NCBI GenBank assembly: GCA_903824675.1
Contig: CAIJXV010000072.1
Coordinates: 1-64,000 of the forward strand
From: an uncultured bacterium
Lineage (GTDB): Bacteria; Verrucomicrobiota; Kiritimatiellia; CAIKKV01; CAIJXV01
Length of the DNA: 64,000 nt
Direction of reading: 5' to 3'
Shown piece after piece: positions 17,700 through 26,228 of the stretch (its first letter is position 1; each line of letters begins with the position of its first letter). A program made the position numbers and the translations under genes. The notes beneath the pieces are model-generated. The model ran no database searches. It worked only from the letters and a program-made list of their open reading frames with translations, and was not told where the DNA came from.

Positions 17700-20600
17700 A
17701 TGTTTAAAATAAAATGGCTGGCATTAGGTGTGGCACTGTGTGGGATGTTGGGGGTAAGCAACGGAACGGCGCAAACGCCTGAAAAACCGATTCGTCTCAT
17801 CGCGGAAGCCGAGGATTTCACAGTTGTTAAAGACGGCTGGTCCGTGGTGCCCTATCGGGAAAATTATTTCGCGTCCACCTTCGCCCTGACCTTTCTGTCG
17901 CGCATGGCCTGTCTCGGGGCCCCGGAACAAATGGAAAAAGGCAAAGAGGCGGTCGCCGAGCAGACGGTGACGATTCCCCGCGCCGGGGAATTCGAAGTGC
18001 TGTCCCGTTACGAACAGCCCTATGATTTTTCAGCTGAGTTTCGCGTGGAAATCGTACAGAAGGGCAAAACGGTTTACCAGGACACCTTTGGTCGGCTGAC
18101 GGATCCCAAGATTTGGGGTTGTTCAGGCGATGAAAACGCGCGCCGCAAACCGATGCAACGTTTTTTCTGGGGCGCGACCGACAATATCGTCTGGCAGGAG
18201 AAGGGGACCGTAAAACTCGCGGCCGGTGAAGCGGTTATCCGCCTGGTCGCCGCTTCGCAAATGGAAGGGAAGACCCCTCGAGCCCAGGCGGCGCGACGAA
18301 ATGTGGATTTGATTTGCCTGACCGATGACAAGGCGGGGCGCGAGGCCCAGCGGAAGCAGGGGCGGACCTATTTGGAAATGGACGGCTGGCTGGTGCAGGA
18401 TGGCGATTTGTTTGTCCGCGTCAAAAATCTCGGCGACAAGCCGATGGCGCCCGACCTGGTTCCGGATGCAAATGGCCAGCATTCGCCCTACAGTGTTCAT
18501 TTGCGGGACTGGCCGTCCATCAAGATCCTGAAAAACGGGTACGCACAGACCGATCGGCCGTACGAATTGACCGGGCCGCGGGCCTTCGCGGTGGCCGCTA
18601 AAAACAGGGCTCCCCGACTTGATGCCGCCCTGATGAAGACGGTTCCGGACAATCAACAGCTTCAACCGGGCGATCAATCCGGCTGGGTGCCGCTGGGGCA
18701 CTTAATCGATGCCATGAACGATTCAACCTGGGGTTTTAAGGCGCCGCAAAAGCTGGGACTGGAATTTGCCGTACCGGACGGCAAGGGCGGATTGAAAACG
18801 GTGAAGAAGATGGATGTGAACGGCGGGGCCAATTTTGAAATGCCCGGCAACCTGGCGCCGAATGCGAATCTGGCCAAGGAATTAAAAGAGCGATATTGGT
18901 TGCCGGAGATTGCGACGGTCGATGAATCGTTGACCTGGCTGAAAAGTGAAGTGTCGAAATTTCCGAAGAAAGGTCCCGTGGCCAAGCGTTTCCTGATTTA
19001 CAATATCATGGGGTGGGGGGGATTGAATAATTCGATCGCCCGGGAATTGACCACGGCCCTGGGAGACAACACCATGGTTGGGCAAGAGGGCAAAAAGCGC
19101 GGCATCTTCTGCCATTGGCGCGACATGAATCCGGCGGCCATCTCCAAGGCGCTGGCCTCTGGAAAATTCGATGATACCTATGTAATCAGCTACGGCGATG
19201 AAACCCATTTGCCCGCCGCCAAACCCGACGCCGCCACATTCCAAGCCTGGTTGGCTGCGCGGAAGGTGCCGGATGCGGCGACGGCGGTTTACACGACTGA
19301 CCGCAATCATCCCCTTTTCTATTACTCAACCCTCTGCGCGATTGAAAATGGGGCCCAGCCCTATATCGCGGGATCGGCGGCCTTTGCGGCCAAGGGGATT
19401 CGCACGGGAGCGAACTACTCGCCGCATTCCAACTATCTGGTCAGCGAAATGAATTACATCCGGCCGTTCAAGCTGAAGGCCATGACCATGCCCTGGGCGG
19501 AAGATTATGTCTGGCAGGTGCCCGAATTCAGTGTCCAGGTGATCGGCTATTTGACCTCGGCATTCCGGGCCGGCGCCAAATATCACCGGATGCCGATTCA
19601 CATGTATGTCATGCCCCACAGTCCGGGTAATACGCCGGCGGATTTCCGGCGTTCGTTCTATACCTGTGTAGCGCAGGGGGCGAAGATGATCAATTATTTC
19701 TGTGCCTCGCCCATGGCGGTGGCCGGCACGGAAAACTACGTGGCCACCCGGGATCTGGGAATGTGGCGCGCGATCAGCGATTGCACTCATGCGGCGGGGC
19801 TCTTCGAGGATTATGTGATGGACGGACAGGTCCGCCCGGCGAAGGTGGGACTGCTGCTGTCGAGCGTGGATGATATTATGATCGACGCCAATAACACCAC
19901 GCTGGCCCTGCACAATAACGAGCGCAAAGCGATCTATTATGCCTTGCGGCATGCGCAAGTGCCGGTCGATTTCCTGAGCGAAGACGACGTGATTGACGGA
20001 TTGGCGAAGGATTACAAGGTCATCTATGTCACCGAGCAGTGGCTCCATTCCAAGGCCGTGACGGCCTTGACCCAATGGATCGAGGCGGGCGGTACGGTGG
20101 TGGCCCTGGCGGGCGGCGGGTTCTTGAATGAGTTCAATCAGGCGAATCCTGAAGTGAGCGCATTGTATGGGGTTAAGACCCAGCAGTTGACCCGGGATCC
20201 GAAATTCCTCGATTACATTTTGGAGGAGAACAAGCCTTTCTTAACCAAGCAGGATCTGCCGCGTTACAAACCGTTTGCCACGGCGTCCTGGGGCGAAGGG
20301 GAACGCGCGGTTACCAATGTGGGGATCATCGCCTGGAAACAGAACTTGACCGTGGCTGACGGTCGGGTGGTCGGTGTGTTTAACGACGGAAAACCGGCGG
20401 TGATTGAGAAGACGCATGGCAAGGGCAAGGCGGTCTTGTTCGGTTTCCTGCCCGGCCAGGACTATTTGCGACAAGCCCTGCCGTTGCGCCCGGTCGATCG
20501 CGGGAGTGTGGATGCGAGTTTTACGCATTTTCTGCCCACGGCGATGGATCCTGTTTTGCGGCGCGCTCTGACGGCCGATTTCCTGCCGGCCGACTTTGTG

Positions 20601-20858
20601 CGGCCCGTGGTGTGCAGTGAAACGCTGGTGGAGAGCACCTGTATCGACACGGTGAAGCCGGCGAAACGCCTGGCGGTGTCGCTGATCAACTACAGCGGAG
20701 CCGCGGTTCCTCAATTGACCGTTACCATTGCCGGGGTCAAGAAGGTGTCTCAAATCCGTTCGGTGGAACTACCCCGGGTCGACTCTAAAATCGAGAACGG
20801 CAATCTGGTGGTCACCCTGCCTTTGGATGTGGCGGATATGCTGTTGATCGATCTGTAA
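17700..20858 (+). CDS. Large secreted glycosidase-like protein (beta-galactosidase-like)
   Basis: A 1052-residue protein with signal peptide MFKIKWLALGVALCGMLGVS; ATG 17700 is preferred over 17688 because GAGGTG precedes it. An N-terminal beta-sandwich (about 30-230), resembling a carbohydrate-binding module, is followed by a possible TIM-barrel region with acidic patches such as AEDYVWQVPE. A segment near 720-860 (VGLLLSSVDD, VIYVTEQWLHSKAV, TQWIEAGGTVVALAGGGFLN) looks like the class I amidotransferase-like trimerisation domain of GH42-type beta-galactosidases. Catalytic acids could not be assigned with certainty. The URO-D-like gene follows after 8 bases. Confidence 0.65.
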   Translation: MFKIKWLALGVALCGMLGVSNGTAQTPEKPIRLIAEAEDFTVVKDGWSVVPYRENYFASTFALTFLSRMACLGAPEQMEKGKEAVAEQTVTIPRAGEFEVLSRYEQPYDFSAEFRVEIVQKGKTVYQDTFGRLTDPKIWGCSGDENARRKPMQRFFWGATDNIVWQEKGTVKLAAGEAVIRLVAASQMEGKTPRAQAARRNVDLICLTDDKAGREAQRKQGRTYLEMDGWLVQDGDLFVRVKNLGDKPMAPDLVPDANGQHSPYSVHLRDWPSIKILKNGYAQTDRPYELTGPRAFAVAAKNRAPRLDAALMKTVPDNQQLQPGDQSGWVPLGHLIDAMNDSTWGFKAPQKLGLEFAVPDGKGGLKTVKKMDVNGGANFEMPGNLAPNANLAKELKERYWLPEIATVDESLTWLKSEVSKFPKKGPVAKRFLIYNIMGWGGLNNSIARELTTALGDNTMVGQEGKKRGIFCHWRDMNPAAISKALASGKFDDTYVISYGDETHLPAAKPDAATFQAWLAARKVPDAATAVYTTDRNHPLFYYSTLCAIENGAQPYIAGSAAFAAKGIRTGANYSPHSNYLVSEMNYIRPFKLKAMTMPWAEDYVWQVPEFSVQVIGYLTSAFRAGAKYHRMPIHMYVMPHSPGNTPADFRRSFYTCVAQGAKMINYFCASPMAVAGTENYVATRDLGMWRAISDCTHAAGLFEDYVMDGQVRPAKVGLLLSSVDDIMIDANNTTLALHNNERKAIYYALRHAQVPVDFLSEDDVIDGLAKDYKVIYVTEQWLHSKAVTALTQWIEAGGTVVALAGGGFLNEFNQANPEVSALYGVKTQQLTRDPKFLDYILEENKPFLTKQDLPRYKPFATASWGEGERAVTNVGIIAWKQNLTVADGRVVGVFNDGKPAVIEKTHGKGKAVLFGFLPGQDYLRQALPLRPVDRGSVDASFTHFLPTAMDPVLRRALTADFLPADFVRPVVCSETLVESTCIDTVKPAKRLAVSLINYSGAAVPQLTVTIAGVKKVSQIRSVELPRVDSKIENGNLVVTLPLDVADMLLIDL

Positions 20859-20866
20859 TAGGGGTC

Positions 20867-21958
20867 ATGAACTTAACGCCGTATTTGGACGATCTGGAAC
20901 AGCGTATTTGCCCTCAGACGGAGGAAGACGTATGCCGGCAATGGCTCGATTTCTGGGAGGGGGAGCACTCCGTCTCCACCCCTTTCACGGCCACGCGGGT
21001 ACCGGCTGCACCCCCGGCGGTGGAGTGGCCGCCCTACACCGTCAATGCGGCCTTGGACGATTTCGACCAGATGGCCCTCCAGCAATTATCCGTCGTTTCC
21101 AGCCTGCTTTCTGAAACGGCCGGTTGGGTTCTCAATGTCCGGGCCAATTACGGGACCGGATTGTTGCCATCCCTCTTTGGCGCCGAAATGTTCATCATGG
21201 ATCCCGCCCTGAATACTTTGCCCACCTCCCGGTTTTTACCCGGCGGCGCAACAACGATTCGGCGCCTGCTCGACGTCGGCGGGCCCGATCTCCACAACGG
21301 GTATGGGGATCGATGCCTGCAGATGGGATCCTTTTATAAACAGATTTTCGCCGGGTACCCCAAGATTTCAAAATATATTCATATTTATCACCCCGACTTG
21401 CAGGGTCCGCTGGATGTCTGCGATCTGCTTTGGGGCTCCGACCTCTTTGTCGAACTGGTCGATCAGCCCGATCTCGTTAAAGCTTTTCTCCAATTGATCA
21501 CGGAAACCTATATCCGGTTTCTGCGCGAATGGGATCGAATGGTCGATACCCCGGCCTCCTCGGCCTATGCGCCCCACTGGGGTTTATGGCATCGCGGTCA
21601 TATTATGCTCCGAAACGATTCGGCCATGAATCTCTCGCCCGACATGGTCGCCGAGTTCTCCGTTCCCTATGACCAGCAACTCCTAACCGAATTCGGCGGG
21701 GGCGCCATGCATTATTGCGGACGGGGCGACCATTTCATTCACCATCTGGCCCATCTGCAAGGTCTTTTTGCGATCAACTTGAGCCAGCCCCATCTCAACG
21801 ATATGGAACTGATTTTCCGGCATACGATCGACCGGGGCATCAAACTGCTCAACCTGCGTCACGAGTGGGGAGCCCCGGTCAACCCATTGACCTCGGGCCG
21901 GCCGAATCTCGGCCATATTCATTCCCAAAAACCTCCACCCCTTACTGAAAAATGTTGA
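20867..21958 (+). CDS. Uroporphyrinogen decarboxylase-like (URO-D superfamily) protein
   Basis: A 363-residue protein of the URO-D superfamily, which also holds cobalamin-dependent methyltransferases such as MtaA and CmuA. The middle reads GPLDVCDLLWGSDLFVELVD and the C-terminal barrel carries AMHYCGRGDHFIHHL, where His-x-Cys resembles the zinc-binding HxC of methyltransferases. No haem biosynthesis gene is nearby, and its neighbour is a secreted glycosidase-like gene, so demethylation of a methylated compound is more likely than porphyrin chemistry. That role is an inference. Confidence 0.75.
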   Translation: MNLTPYLDDLEQRICPQTEEDVCRQWLDFWEGEHSVSTPFTATRVPAAPPAVEWPPYTVNAALDDFDQMALQQLSVVSSLLSETAGWVLNVRANYGTGLLPSLFGAEMFIMDPALNTLPTSRFLPGGATTIRRLLDVGGPDLHNGYGDRCLQMGSFYKQIFAGYPKISKYIHIYHPDLQGPLDVCDLLWGSDLFVELVDQPDLVKAFLQLITETYIRFLREWDRMVDTPASSAYAPHWGLWHRGHIMLRNDSAMNLSPDMVAEFSVPYDQQLLTEFGGGAMHYCGRGDHFIHHLAHLQGLFAINLSQPHLNDMELIFRHTIDRGIKLLNLRHEWGAPVNPLTSGRPNLGHIHSQKPPPLTEKC

Positions 21959-21990
21959 CCCCCGCCCCTCTGCCGCCTAGTGTATGGGGC

Positions 21991-22986
21991 ATGCGCGCTG
22001 TTTATCGAACATTTCGGACGTGTTTATTGTTGGGCTTGTTGATGCCCGTTTTCCCCGTGGCGGCCTATATGCCGACCTCCGCGCCGGAACAAACGGATGC
22101 TTTTCAGGCGACGCCGATCCCCGAAAAGCCGAAGGCCCGGCGGGGGATTACGCTTTTTCACCGGCCTGCCCGCAAAACGCCGGCCGCCCAGATCGAATGG
22201 GCTCGCACTCTCGCCGCGGGGAACCACACCATCCGCGCCAGCCGGGCCTTCCTGGCACTGGTCTATGCCTGGCCGGATTCACCGGAGGCGCCCGAAGCTC
22301 AACTCGCGCTCGCCCGCCTGATGGAAAAACGGAACAAGCCCTCCACGGCCTTCGCTGAATATCAATACCTCATCGATCGGTACGTCGGCCAATATCCGCA
22401 CTTGGAAGTTCTGGAACGGCAATTTCAGATCGGTTTAAAACGACGAGATCGCGAGATGCTCGAATCCGTCGTCAAAAACGGTCCGTCGGCGGCGATCGCG
22501 CCGGAAGCGCTTTTTCAAGCCGGATTGATCGCCGAAAAAGATAAGGATTACGATCTGGCCATCTTGAATTACCAGTCGTTGCAAAACCGCTATCCCCATT
22601 CGCCGCGCCTCGAGGAATCCGCCTATCGGGAAGCTTTTAATCTTTACACCTTGTGTGCGGATCTATCGCCCCAGGATGAAATCCGGTTCCAAAGTGCCCG
22701 CACCGCCATCGCCCGATTTTTGCGTACTTATCCCAACGCCGTTCAGGCTCCCGAGGCGCGGAAGTTGCAGAAAATCGTCGAGAAACGCCTGGCCGACTTC
22801 ATTTTTCAAGAAGGATTCTTTTATGACCGGCAATCCCATCCCCCCCGCCCCGCCTCCGCGCTGATCGCCTATCGCAATTATGTCCGCCGGTTCCCGGATG
22901 GTGACCGGGTGTCTGTTGCGCGAAGCCGCATTGCCGAATTGGAACAGCTCACAGGAACAAATACCCATGAAAAAATCGCCCCTTAA
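21991..22986 (+). CDS. BamD-like TPR protein of the outer-membrane assembly type
   Basis: A 331-residue exported protein with signal sequence LLLGLLMPVFPVAAYM and helical repeats through the rest: LALVYAWPDSPEAPEAQLAL, LNYQSLQNRYPHSP and IARFLRTYPNAVQAPEA are the classic BamD/YbgF pattern. It lacks a convincing lipobox, which is unusual for BamD, so it may be soluble or anchored otherwise. I chose ATG 21991 because it begins the signal peptide; ATG 21952 would overlap the upstream stop. Its end overlaps lptE by 20 bases, which supports an outer-membrane biogenesis role. Confidence 0.75.
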   Translation: MRAVYRTFRTCLLLGLLMPVFPVAAYMPTSAPEQTDAFQATPIPEKPKARRGITLFHRPARKTPAAQIEWARTLAAGNHTIRASRAFLALVYAWPDSPEAPEAQLALARLMEKRNKPSTAFAEYQYLIDRYVGQYPHLEVLERQFQIGLKRRDREMLESVVKNGPSAAIAPEALFQAGLIAEKDKDYDLAILNYQSLQNRYPHSPRLEESAYREAFNLYTLCADLSPQDEIRFQSARTAIARFLRTYPNAVQAPEARKLQKIVEKRLADFIFQEGFFYDRQSHPPRPASALIAYRNYVRRFPDGDRVSVARSRIAELEQLTGTNTHEKIAP

Positions 22987-23494
22987 CCTCTGCCGTTTTT
23001 TTCTCCTGGCCTTGGCCCTCACCCTCCCGCTCCTGTTAAGCGGATGCCGTGCCTATCGGTTGGGCAGTACGCTGGACCCGCGGCTCAAGACCGTTTTCGT
23101 TCCGGTTTTTGTTAATCAGGCGGGATATCCCCAGTTGGAAACCAAGACCACCGCGGCGACGATCGAAGAATTCCAACGGGATGGCACCTTGCGGGTCGCC
23201 GAGCGTGAGGCGTCCGACCTCATTGTCGAAGTCACCCTTCAACGCTATCTGCTCCAACCGCTCCGCTATAATCCGAACCGGACCACCACCGCTACGGAAT
23301 ACCGGACCTTGATGGATGCCGTGATGACGGTGCGCGGGCGTGATGGAAAAGTTCTGATGGCGGATGTTAAAATCCGGGGCGAAAGCACTTTTGATTTCAG
23401 CGGGGACATCGCCACGGCCCGGCAACAAGCCCTGCCTCAGGCCGCCCGCGACATGGCCCATCGAATTGTCGAAACCGTAGTTGAAGCTTGGTAA
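22967..23494 (+). CDS. lptE: LPS-assembly lipoprotein LptE
   Basis: A 175-residue lipoprotein with lipobox LLSGC (Cys27) after a hydrophobic signal. The mature part reads YRLGSTLDPRLKTVFVPVF, then ETKTTAATIEEF and a conserved LRVAEREASDLIVEVTL block, typical of LptE. It would plug the LptD beta-barrel and help insert lipopolysaccharide in the outer membrane. The ATG at 22967 has AGGAAC upstream and overlaps the BamD-like gene end. LptD is not in the window. Confidence 0.85.
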   Translation: MKKSPLNLCRFFLLALALTLPLLLSGCRAYRLGSTLDPRLKTVFVPVFVNQAGYPQLETKTTAATIEEFQRDGTLRVAEREASDLIVEVTLQRYLLQPLRYNPNRTTTATEYRTLMDAVMTVRGRDGKVLMADVKIRGESTFDFSGDIATARQQALPQAARDMAHRIVETVVEAW

Positions 23495-23500
23495 AGCAAA

Positions 23501-23539
23501 ACGGCCGGTATCCGCGGATTCTTCCGCAGCACCGGCCGT
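23501..23539. terminator. Bidirectional terminator between lptE and rpsT
   Basis: ACGGCCGGT (23501-23509) and ACCGGCCGT (23531-23539) are perfect 9-base arms with a further partial stem inside. The hairpin lies between the convergent stops of lptE and rpsT, flanked by an A-run on the left, so it can serve both strands. Confidence 0.7.
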
Positions 23540-23557
23540 CCATTCACTCGTCCGAGA

Positions 23558-23821
23558 TCACCCGATTTTTTTCAACCACTGCGAGGCGCGGGCCTTTTTC
23601 CGATCCGCCGTGTTTTTCTTGATGATCCCCTTTTTGGCCGCCTTATCGAGGAAGGAGCAATAAGCCTTGAACGATTCAAAGGCTTTCGGTTTGTCTTTGG
23701 ATTCGAAATCAGCCAAAAACGCCCGACGTTGCGTCAACAAACTGGCTTTTTCCTTGCGGTTACGAATACGATTCTCGTCCGCCTGACGCGCACGCTTCAC
23801 CGCGCTTAAAATCTTCGGCAT
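23558..23821 (-). CDS. rpsT: 30S ribosomal protein S20
   Basis: An 87-residue, very basic protein of normal S20 length (MPKILSAVKRARQADENRIR ... KAAKKGIIKKNTADRKKAR). It binds 16S rRNA in the body of the small subunit. GAGGGA precedes the ATG, and a strong promoter lies about 50 bases upstream. It is a single-gene unit closed by the hairpin shared with lptE. Confidence 0.97.
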   Translation of the reverse strand: MPKILSAVKRARQADENRIRNRKEKASLLTQRRAFLADFESKDKPKAFESFKAYCSFLDKAAKKGIIKKNTADRKKARASQWLKKIG

Positions 23822-23870
23822 ATCATCCCTCGCTTGCTAAATGCTGCTTGCAGACCTCTGAAAACCCGTA

Positions 23871-23898
23871 ATAATAGCGGGAAATGCGCTGAAGTCAA
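23871..23898 (-). promoter_or_regulatory. Strong promoter for rpsT
   Basis: On the minus strand: TTGACT (23898-23893), a 16-base spacer, and TATTAT (23876-23871). Transcription should start near 23864 and give a leader of roughly 40 bases. S20 leaders are often autoregulatory, but no specific structure was identified. Confidence 0.75.
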
Positions 23899-23922
23899 CG
23901 GGTTTTTGGCGGAAAGGAAACT

Positions 23923-24633
23923 ATGCGGTGGGTCCGGTTCTTTTTGGGAGGGTTGCTGATCCCCTGTTGTTTCGCCGCCGTGCGGACCTTGGGGATCCTG
24001 GTCCAGGCTGCGGATCCGGCTTCGTCCTGGCTGATTTCACCCACCGGCCTCCTGATGGCGGGCGGTTTTTTTCTTTGGCTATTTTTCTATATTGCCCTTC
24101 CCCGACCCCTGCGGGCTTATGTTCTGGCCCATGAGCTGTCTCATGCGCTTTGGGGTTTATTACATGGCCGGCGGGTTTCCCAACTTCGCGTCTCCCGTCA
24201 GGGCGGCAGTGTGAGAATCGAAAACCCCAACACCTTGATTGTTTTGGCTCCCTATTTTTTTCCGTTTTATACGATCCTCGTCGTGCTGGCCTACGGAATC
24301 GGTTCTATTTTCACCGATCTGACGTCTTGGCGACCGGTCTGGTTGGCTGCGGTCGGATTGACGTGGGGTTTCCATGTCACGTTTACCGTTAGTGCCTTGT
24401 TGGATCACCAATCCGATATCCAGAAAGTCGGACACCTCTTTTCCTATACGTTCATCTTCTGGCTTAATGCCCTGGGCCTGGCCCTCTGGCTGGTCGCCGT
24501 GGGGCCCGCCAGTCTGCTCGACCTGGGCACCACCCTGGCCCGGGAAAGTTGGGTCGCCGCCCGGTTTTGCGGCGAGACCCTGGCCACGGCGGCCATCTGG
24601 ATTTACAATAAAATCGACCCCGCCTCCGTTTAA
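23923..24633 (+). CDS. M50-like (site-2-protease-type) membrane metallopeptidase
   Basis: A 236-residue membrane protein with AAGGAAA before its ATG. It has about five hydrophobic segments. The second helix runs into VLAHELSHALWG, an HExxH zinc motif at residues 70-74, and a later helix contains SALLDHQSDI, where the Asp could be the third ligand. This fits intramembrane zinc proteases. It sits directly upstream of an ECF sigma/anti-sigma pair (28-base gap), so cleavage of the single-helix anti-sigma factor is an attractive role, but unproven. Confidence 0.65.
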   Translation: MRWVRFFLGGLLIPCCFAAVRTLGILVQAADPASSWLISPTGLLMAGGFFLWLFFYIALPRPLRAYVLAHELSHALWGLLHGRRVSQLRVSRQGGSVRIENPNTLIVLAPYFFPFYTILVVLAYGIGSIFTDLTSWRPVWLAAVGLTWGFHVTFTVSALLDHQSDIQKVGHLFSYTFIFWLNALGLALWLVAVGPASLLDLGTTLARESWVAARFCGETLATAAIWIYNKIDPASV

Positions 24634-24661
24634 CATACAGGCGCACATAAGGGGATGGTCA

Positions 24662-25273
24662 GTGACTCAGGACCGCATACCGGATGTTCCGACCGATGCC
24701 GAATTGCTTGAGGCGTATCGTGCCGGCGATGGATCCTCCTTGGCGGTCTTATTTGATCGGTATCGGAAGGCCCTTTATGCCTATATCGCCCGGATGACGG
24801 AAGGACGGGGCGATGCCGATGAAATCTTCCAGGAAACCTGGTTCCGCGCGATTCGCCATCTGCCGCGCTATCGGGCCGGTCATTTTCGGGCCTGGTTGTA
24901 CCGGATCTGCCATAACCTGATGATCGATCGGGGTCGCGAGGCAAGCCGATGGACATCGTTGGACCAACCCTTGGCAGGGGATGAAGGATCGACCGCGCAG
25001 GATCGGCTGGCGGCCACCGAGCCCGACCCCGCAGCGGCGGCGGCGAGTCAGGATCTCGGCCGGATCATCGACGGGTTGTTGACCGGCTTGCCGGCCGCGC
25101 AACGGGAGGTTTTCCTGTTGCGGACGGAGGGCGAACTGCCCTTTCGCGAAATTGCCCGGCTTCAGGGGGTGTCCATCAATACCGCCCTGGCCCGGATGCA
25201 ATATGCGGTGGAAAAACTGCGGGTAGGATTGCGGACGGAAACGTCCATGAGGAGTTTTCATCATGAACTGTAA
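24662..25273 (+). CDS. ECF-type RNA polymerase sigma factor
   Basis: A 203-residue sigma-70 family protein. GTG 24662 is chosen since AAGGGGA lies just upstream; the open frame extends further but overlaps the protease gene. Region 2 (about 25-90) includes YRKALYAYIARMTEGRGDAD, then EIFQETWFRAIRHL, and region 4 (about 140-190) contains QREVFLLRTEGELPFREIA with the VSINTALARMQYA helix-turn-helix. It lacks regions 1 and 3, as ECF factors do. It overlaps the downstream anti-sigma gene by 11 bases. Confidence 0.93.
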   Translation: MTQDRIPDVPTDAELLEAYRAGDGSSLAVLFDRYRKALYAYIARMTEGRGDADEIFQETWFRAIRHLPRYRAGHFRAWLYRICHNLMIDRGREASRWTSLDQPLAGDEGSTAQDRLAATEPDPAAAAASQDLGRIIDGLLTGLPAAQREVFLLRTEGELPFREIARLQGVSINTALARMQYAVEKLRVGLRTETSMRSFHHEL

Positions 25274-25856
25274 CCGAGCCCAACAGGCGCTATTGTTGGA
25301 GACGAGCGGTGAAATCGGATCCTGGCGGGCGCATCGGCTTCATCGCCACCTGGCGGCCTGTCCCGTCTGCCGCCAGTGGCAGGCCGATTTGAGCCGTCTG
25401 TCCGCCATCGAGTTGGCCCCCCGGGCAACTCCGGAGCTGAACCCCGCCCAGTTCCCGCCCCTCGCTATTCCGCGCCGCGCGTCTCTTCCCTTAGTCGTGT
25501 TCCCGGCATGGGCCGCCGCTCTGGTGATTTTACTGGCAGGTGCGGGTTGGTGGAATTGGTCCCAATGGACGGTCCGGCAGAGCGAAATGAAGGCTATGGC
25601 CCGGATGGAGCGACTGCAGGAGTGGACCCTCCTGACCGCGCTCATGAATGGGGATGATCTGACGGGATGGGATTCGAACGACCCTGCCAACCCGGAAACG
25701 GCACGACAGGCCCTGGCCCGACAACTATTGCGACTTCAGGAAGCGGATGGGGATGAGATGATCGTGGAAGAAGGGATCATTCCATCGGCACAGCATCCAC
25801 CCACAGCTCTTCCAAGGCATAATAGCTTCGCAGGTCCGTTCGAAAAATATGGATGA
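25263..25856 (+). CDS. Membrane-anchored anti-sigma factor (zinc-finger type)
   Basis: A 197-residue protein with AGGAG upstream. Its N-terminus carries HRHLAACPVC (His29, Cys33, Cys36), the zf-HC2/ZAS motif that binds ECF sigma factors. A single membrane helix spans about residues 76-97, followed by a C-terminal domain of about 100 residues with no recognised fold. It probably holds the co-encoded sigma factor at the membrane until a signal, perhaps through the upstream protease. Its last 80 bases overlap the convergent rsfS gene. Confidence 0.85.
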   Translation: MNCNRAQQALLLETSGEIGSWRAHRLHRHLAACPVCRQWQADLSRLSAIELAPRATPELNPAQFPPLAIPRRASLPLVVFPAWAAALVILLAGAGWWNWSQWTVRQSEMKAMARMERLQEWTLLTALMNGDDLTGWDSNDPANPETARQALARQLLRLQEADGDEMIVEEGIIPSAQHPPTALPRHNSFAGPFEKYG

Positions 25857-26169
25857 CGATATCGACGTAATCGAGCACCAGCCAGCCGTCGTCGGGTAGG
25901 CCGGACTTGCGATAACAGTAATGCCCCTCGTCTTTCAAGGCGCGGATGACTTCATTCGCCAGGGCCTTTAGGTGCGGGGCGCTGCTGCCCGAAACCAGGA
26001 CCATGTAATCGGCCAGGGTGGAAAAGGCTCGTACATCGAGAACCTTCAGGTTCTCGCCTTTGCGGTCTTCCAGGGCGGCACGGGCTTGGGCGGCCAGGCG
26101 GGCGGAAGCGGGTTGGGGTGGGGGCGGCGGGGGGGCGGGGCGGCGCGCGGTTGTTTTTTTAGGGGGCAT
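25777..26169 (-). CDS. rsfS: Ribosomal silencing factor RsfS (Iojap/YbeB)
   Basis: A 130-residue protein; ATG 26169 is favoured by AAGGAG 9 bases upstream. After a basic, proline-rich N-terminal extension (residues 1-25, with a run of prolines) it shows the RsfS core: VLDVRAFSTLADYMVLVSGS, then HYCYRKSGLPDDGWLVLDYV and VDIVIHIF. It binds L14 and blocks subunit joining when nutrients are scarce. It is adjacent to nadD, as in many bacteria. The 3' end overlaps the anti-sigma gene on the other strand. Confidence 0.93.
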   Translation of the reverse strand: MPPKKTTARRPAPPPPPPQPASARLAAQARAALEDRKGENLKVLDVRAFSTLADYMVLVSGSSAPHLKALANEVIRALKDEGHYCYRKSGLPDDGWLVLDYVDIVIHIFRTDLRSYYALEELWVDAVPME

Positions 26170-26228
26170 CAGCTCTCTCCTTGGACGGCGGGAATTTACC
26201 CGGCGGCACATCCCGCCGGGTCCTTCCA

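Noticed and set aside
20867-21958. hemE (porphyrin pathway uroporphyrinogen decarboxylase)
   Set aside because: The sequence carries a His-x-Cys site as in methyltransferases, and no haem genes are near; the neighbour is a secreted glycosidase-like gene.
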